Assembly (NCBI GenBank): GCA_036396795.1
Contig: DASWKF010000039.1
Coordinates: 62,001 to 126,000, forward strand
Direction of reading: 5' to 3'
Source of the DNA: JAHEEM01 sp036396795
GTDB taxonomy: Bacteria; Pseudomonadota; Gammaproteobacteria; Steroidobacterales; Rariloculaceae
DNA: 64,000 nucleotides
Shown: positions 60,276-64,000 of the stretch, one piece after another
Layout: each line of letters begins with the position of its first letter
Numbering within the stretch: the first letter of the stretch is position 1
The notes under the pieces: model-generated
What the model was told of the DNA's origin: nothing
The model's database searches: none
Seen by the model: the letters and a program-made list of their open reading frames with translations, nothing else
Translations under genes and position numbers: made by a program

Positions 60276-61505
60276 TCACACCGACCCGCGGCCGCGGTCA
60301 GGTAGGCTTTGGGACCGCTCGGCTCCGCTGTCCGCTTCAGGTCCTCGTATATCCTCGATTCGCACGCCTTGACCGCGCAGCTTCGCGATCACCCAGGTCC
60401 GGTGCAACGCACAAGCAAGCCTCCAGAACAGGCGATCCAGGATCGTGCGTGGCTTGATGAACAACGCGATCTCGAGCTCGCGGCAGCCGCGCCGACGTTT
60501 CATGCCGTAGAGGCCGGCACCCAGCTCGAGCCGCTTGATTCCATGATCGAGGCAATACTTGACCGGTGTATAGAAGGCGAGATTGAAATAAGTGAACGCC
60601 TTACGATTGCGCTCGTCGTCGTTCAGACCGATGAGCGGCCCTGCCGCCCGCTCGCCGGCCGTCAGCAGCAAGGCGGCCCCCATGAGCGCGCCGTCGGAGC
60701 TCGTCGCCACGCTCACGACGGACTGCCCGGCATGCCACGCCTTGAGCTGCTGCAGGAACTCCGGAGCGATATCGATCGAAATGCGAGAGTGGGCATCAAG
60801 ATTGGCTCTGATCAGCTCGTAGATCTCTGCGCCACGGTGAGGTAACTCCGCTCCGGGCTCGAGCTTGAGGCCCGACTTGGCGGGGCCCGCGACCTCTCGG
60901 CGCACCTTGGTCGCCATGCTCGAACCGCCGCCGAGATGCGCGACGTACGCGTCGAAATCCGGCCATTCGAGATCGATGTAGCTCACGGGCCAGTTTAACG
61001 TGCGGATGAACCGGCGGCCTGTGAGGGCTTTGATCAGCGGCGTTTCATGGGCCGGCAATTTGCCTACGGCCAAGAGCAGCCGTTCGGCGGACGCGAACAG
61101 GCAGATTTCTTCGAGCAACGCACCGAGCAGCGTGTCGACGACATTAGCGGGTAGATCGCGGCGCCAGAGCAGGTAACGCCCCTGCCCGATCAATGGACCG
61201 CAGTAGAGTGCCGGGCTCAACGAGCCGCCGAGCCTGCGAGCGCCGACGGCCAGGCGCCCGAAGAGCTGCCGCTCCAAGGACGACGGTAAATCTCCTCGGT
61301 CGAACCGGTAGCAGATCGCGGCACCTTGGAGATCACCGTTCTCGAAAGCCAAGAAATAGATGGGGCGGGAGGCTTCGGCAACGGTGTCCTCGATGACGCG
61401 AAGCCAACCCTGTTGCGCGTAGACGTCGTTTGCGGTCACACGGGCCCAGGCCGCGCGATCGACCTCGGCGATGCGATCGACGCGCTCGATCGTCAGCCCG
61501 CTCAT
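60276..61505 (-). CDS. FemAB/GNAT-like peptidogalycan-type transferase
   Basis: The 409-residue protein starts with RIAEVDRAAWARVTANDVYAQQGWLRVIED and ends with a GNAT-like half: YELIRANLDAHSRIS, GAALLLTAGERAAGPLIGLNDDERNRKAFTYFNLAFYTPVKYCLDHGIKRLELGAGLYGMKRRRG. This matches COG3146/FemAB-like proteins. It could attach an amino acid or acyl group to a surface polymer, in keeping with the flippase next to it. It overlaps that gene by 4 bp and is followed by a terminator. Confidence 0.8.
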   Translation of the reverse strand: MSGLTIERVDRIAEVDRAAWARVTANDVYAQQGWLRVIEDTVAEASRPIYFLAFENGDLQGAAICYRFDRGDLPSSLERQLFGRLAVGARRLGGSLSPALYCGPLIGQGRYLLWRRDLPANVVDTLLGALLEEICLFASAERLLLAVGKLPAHETPLIKALTGRRFIRTLNWPVSYIDLEWPDFDAYVAHLGGGSSMATKVRREVAGPAKSGLKLEPGAELPHRGAEIYELIRANLDAHSRISIDIAPEFLQQLKAWHAGQSVVSVATSSDGALMGAALLLTAGERAAGPLIGLNDDERNRKAFTYFNLAFYTPVKYCLDHGIKRLELGAGLYGMKRRRGCRELEIALFIKPRTILDRLFWRLACALHRTWVIAKLRGQGVRIEDIRGPEADSGAERSQSLPDRGRGSV

Positions 61506-62932
61506 TCGCCCCTGCCGACAATGCGGCGAAAATAGGCGAGATCGTGCGCTCCGACTCCGCGGAACAGGATCAGGGCGGCGAGCCCGGCGGCGAGCGTGCC
61601 GGCGATACGCGCGGCAGGCGCAAGCGCGTCGGCGAACCAGTAAGCGGCAATCATACCGGCACAGGCCGCGAGCGGGCCGCGCACAATCAGCCGGAGCCGT
61701 GGAGTGTGACCACAGCGATGCATGTAGATCAAAAAGATCATGCAGGCGAAGACCTTCGCCACGAGCACCGACCAGGCGAGCCCGACGAAACCTACCGCCG
61801 GGACCGACAAGACCATTGCGCCGACGAACAGAGTCAGCGCGGCGAGCCGGATCTTGAGCAGCGCCCCCAGCAGGCCGCGCGCGGTCAGCAGCATCACGAT
61901 CACAGAGCTTATCGAGGCAGGCACCATCGCGGCGACGAGCACGCCCAGCGGCGTGGCGGACGGCAAAAACGCCTCACCGAACACCAGCATGATGATCGGT
62001 TCACGCAGCAGCACGATGATCGTAGCGACCGGCGCCGAAAACAGCACCGCCATCCGCAGGCAGCGGCCGAGCAGGGCATCGAGCTCGATACGCGAGGCGC
62101 TCAGCCGCGACATGACTGGCAGGATCGCGCTTGCAAACATCGAAATCCCCAAGCTGGCTGCGACAGCTAGCCGATCCGCAGCCGCGTAAAGGCCGACGAC
62201 GCCGGCATCGGCAACGGAACCCAGATAGATGAAGCCGGCCCGAAGCTCCAGGACGGCTATGGCATTCAAGGCAAACAACGGCAGCGACGCAACGAACCAC
62301 TCGTATGACAAGCTCAGATCGAGCCGCAGTCGCGGAGCGGCCTGATGACCCCTCATGAGCAGATAGCCGGCCGCATACGCACCCAGAGCAGCCAGCGGAT
62401 ACACGAGCAACACCGTCTGCGGTTGCGGGAAGATCGCGAGCGCAATGAGGCCGAGCCCGAGGATGCCGGCTTTGTGCCCGGCTTCGAGCAGCGCCGCATA
62501 CTGGGTCTGCTCGCGCGCCCTGAAGTAGCTGCTGAAGATCTGGCTGAGCGCGTACACGAGCTGGTAAAGGCCCATGATCAACAGAATCTGCCGCCCAGCC
62601 TCGTCGGCGGCCAGCAACGCCGCGAGCGTCACGAGCACCACGAGCGCCGCGGCCGCAACCGCGAGCTGAAAGCCGGCGACGACGCCGACGAAGTGCGCCG
62701 CTTCGCCCGGTCGCTTCGCGATCTCGCGCACCAGCAAGGTGTTGATCCCGAGGGTCACGAACAACGCGAGCACGGCCCCGACGGCCATGCCCAGGGACAA
62801 CTGACCGAGCGCATCGCTGCCATAGACCCGCGCAAGGGCGATCACAAACAAGAACGTGCAGAGGTCTCCGCCACCGCGGCCGGCTGCCGCGAAAAGGGTG
62901 TTCCTCAAGATCGAGCGTTCGTTCGCGACCAC
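61502..62932 (-). CDS. Polysaccharide flippase (Wzx-like, MATE-like fold)
   Basis: The 476-residue protein has about 12-14 hydrophobic segments and the flippase start NTLFAAAGRGGGDLCTFLFVIALARVYG, with FYLVYALSQIFSSYFRARE in the middle. It probably moves lipid-linked oligosaccharide units across the inner membrane. It overlaps the preceding FemAB-like gene by 4 bp and follows the CapK-like gene by 2 bp, so the cluster is an operon. Confidence 0.87.
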   Translation of the reverse strand: MVANERSILRNTLFAAAGRGGGDLCTFLFVIALARVYGSDALGQLSLGMAVGAVLALFVTLGINTLLVREIAKRPGEAAHFVGVVAGFQLAVAAAALVVLVTLAALLAADEAGRQILLIMGLYQLVYALSQIFSSYFRAREQTQYAALLEAGHKAGILGLGLIALAIFPQPQTVLLVYPLAALGAYAAGYLLMRGHQAAPRLRLDLSLSYEWFVASLPLFALNAIAVLELRAGFIYLGSVADAGVVGLYAAADRLAVAASLGISMFASAILPVMSRLSASRIELDALLGRCLRMAVLFSAPVATIIVLLREPIIMLVFGEAFLPSATPLGVLVAAMVPASISSVIVMLLTARGLLGALLKIRLAALTLFVGAMVLSVPAVGFVGLAWSVLVAKVFACMIFLIYMHRCGHTPRLRLIVRGPLAACAGMIAAYWFADALAPAARIAGTLAAGLAALILFRGVGAHDLAYFRRIVGRGE

Positions 62933-62934
62933 TG

Positions 62935-64000
62935 CTAGAGCTCACAAACAAATATCCGGCTCTTCCCGGAAGCTTCTCTTGGAATCTCATCGACCTCAGC
63001 GATCGTAACGGTCGCGCCGGGGTAGCGCTTCCGGACGAGCGTCTCGATGAGCGCTCGATCACGCGCTTCGAGCGAACGCCGGGGCACCAATGCTATGCGG
63101 AACGAGTCGTAGCCGGTCTGCGCGATTTGGTACTGAAACGCGAACTCGATGATTCGATCAATGCCGGCCGTGAACTCGATTGGCGCCTCCATCGTTCCAT
63201 CGCCTCGAACGACACAGTCACGGGTCCGGCCCCACGCCACGTTCATGAGCGGCAGGCCGCGCCCGCACTTACAGGGCGTGGGTAAAGCGGTCGCGATGTC
63301 TCCGAGCTTGTAGCGAATGAAAGGCATCGCGTAGTTGTCGAGGACGGTGCAAACGAGCTCGCCGCGCTCGCCGGGCTCGACCGGCTTGTCTGCGGCGACG
63401 ATCTCCGCAACGACGCAATCGATCGCGACATGATAGCCGGATCGTTTGTTGCACTCGTAGGCTATGTTGTCGGTCTCGAACGTCCCAAAGACGTCGAGGA
63501 CGGGTGCGCCTATGTTCGCCTGGATGCTCGTCCGCACGGCCTCCGTGAGAAGCTCCGAGTCACTGAAGACGAGCTTCGGCTTCTTGAACTCGGGATTCGT
63601 ACGCTCGATGGCACTGCTTAGAGCCAGCAGCGTGGAAGGATAGCCTTCCACGATGTCCGCCGCGGTTTCGACGAAAGACGTCAACAAGGCGTCGGGCGGA
63701 CGGTCGCAGGCGACCTTGATCTCGCGCAGCAGGCCCAGTTTCTGAAACCAGGTGTCCGGTACGGGACCGTGCGAGCTAAAGCGCAGCACGCGATCGAAGA
63801 GGCCGCGACCGTTCGTCAAATAGGGCCGCAGATACTGCGCCTTGCACTGGGCGTCGAACGCCGCGTCGACGAAGAACCGAAACGGCGCGCCGGTCGAGCC
63901 GGACGTGTATCTTTCGATGAGCTGCTCCGGACGCATGCGCCGGTCGACGATGTCCTCGACGGGGCGTACGCGCAGCATTGACTTGTCGATGACCGGCAAG
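62935..64000 (-). CDS. CapK/phenylacetate-CoA ligase-like adenylate-forming enzyme, 5' part beyond the window
   Basis: At least 354 residues are present, and the frame is open at base 64000, so the N-terminus is missing. ERYTSGSTGAPFRFF is the P-loop of adenylate-forming enzymes, FGTFETDNIAYEC the aromatic motif region and PFIRYKLGDIATALPTPCKCGRGLPL the later conserved block. Two Cys near CKCGRG recall zinc sites of the CapK subgroup. Such proteins occur in capsule and exopolysaccharide clusters, activating an acid for transfer. Confidence 0.82.
   Translation of the reverse strand, partial: LPVIDKSMLRVRPVEDIVDRRMRPEQLIERYTSGSTGAPFRFFVDAAFDAQCKAQYLRPYLTNGRGLFDRVLRFSSHGPVPDTWFQKLGLLREIKVACDRPPDALLTSFVETAADIVEGYPSTLLALSSAIERTNPEFKKPKLVFSDSELLTEAVRTSIQANIGAPVLDVFGTFETDNIAYECNKRSGYHVAIDCVVAEIVAADKPVEPGERGELVCTVLDNYAMPFIRYKLGDIATALPTPCKCGRGLPLMNVAWGRTRDCVVRGDGTMEAPIEFTAGIDRIIEFAFQYQIAQTGYDSFRIALVPRRSLEARDRALIETLVRKRYPGATVTIAEVDEIPREASGKSRIFVCEL

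Noticed and set aside
1..64000. CRISPR arrays, rRNA operons, complete prophage
   Set aside because: No regularly spaced repeats, no rRNA-like sequence and no phage structural genes were seen on reading.

Overview
The window is a stretch of GC-rich chromosome, most likely from a soil- or freshwater-type gammaproteobacterium. The signs are very strong G/C third-position bias in the housekeeping-like genes, a DUF4124 protein, MtgA, a NodT-type efflux channel, a YbhGFSR-like exporter and an MnmE tail ending in CIGK. A Steroidobacterales/Nevskiales-like lineage would fit, but that is only an impression from gene content. I see no rRNA gene, no complete tRNA and no CRISPR array.

Left flank (1-7.9 kb): an ATP-dependent DNA ligase followed by an alpha/beta hydrolase, a TonB-dependent receptor, two small exported proteins, an ATP-grasp ligase and a small membrane protein. 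A less GC-biased accessory block follows (8.2-14.7 kb). It holds a double-domain DNA methyltransferase convergent with an HNH nuclease (a likely restriction-modification pair), an abortive-infection gene split by an IS630-type element that can be excised precisely in silico, and a frameshifted HEPN-like gene. The block looks like a partly decayed defence island.

From 14.7 to 23.5 kb there is a metabolic/envelope neighbourhood: a cytochrome c/Vgb-type propeller, a decayed DUF6152-type gene, a metallo-beta-lactamase-fold protein, an NHL-repeat lipoprotein, a Tat-exported hydrolase and a sugar-porter MFS transporter. From 23.5 to 30.8 kb lies a scar region of mobile-element debris: a truncated TPR gene, tyrosine- and serine-recombinase fragments, a tRNA-like half and a 3'-terminal mnmE fragment. 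Between and after these sit an ATP-grasp gene, a Fic protein with a TIR remnant, and a hipA-hipB toxin-antitoxin pair bracketed by 41-bp imperfect direct repeats.

From 30.3 to 38.4 kb are mostly single stress or metabolic genes: GYD, LysR, a DUF1778/GNAT toxin-antitoxin pair, two YCII proteins, TerC, an APC permease, an NHL protein and two VOC proteins. From 38.5 to 45.6 kb a TetR repressor with twin operators leads a complete tripartite ABC exporter operon (adaptor, double ATPase, two permeases, outer-membrane channel). A second TetR gene shares a recurring operator-like motif with the following LpxR-family gene. Several housekeeping/stress genes follow, including a DsbA-NhaA fusion, a diguanylate cyclase and mtgA.

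From 54.9 to 58.7 kb, on the minus strand, is a compact overlapping stressosome operon: globin-domain RsbR, RsbS, RsbT, an RsbX-like phosphatase, a second RsbT-like kinase, and a histidine kinase whose N-terminus resembles the RsbT-binding domain of RsbU. I consider this the most interesting intact system here. The right end (60.3-64 kb) is an exopolysaccharide-type cluster: a FemAB/GNAT-like protein, a flippase and a CapK-like adenylate-forming enzyme that runs off the window.
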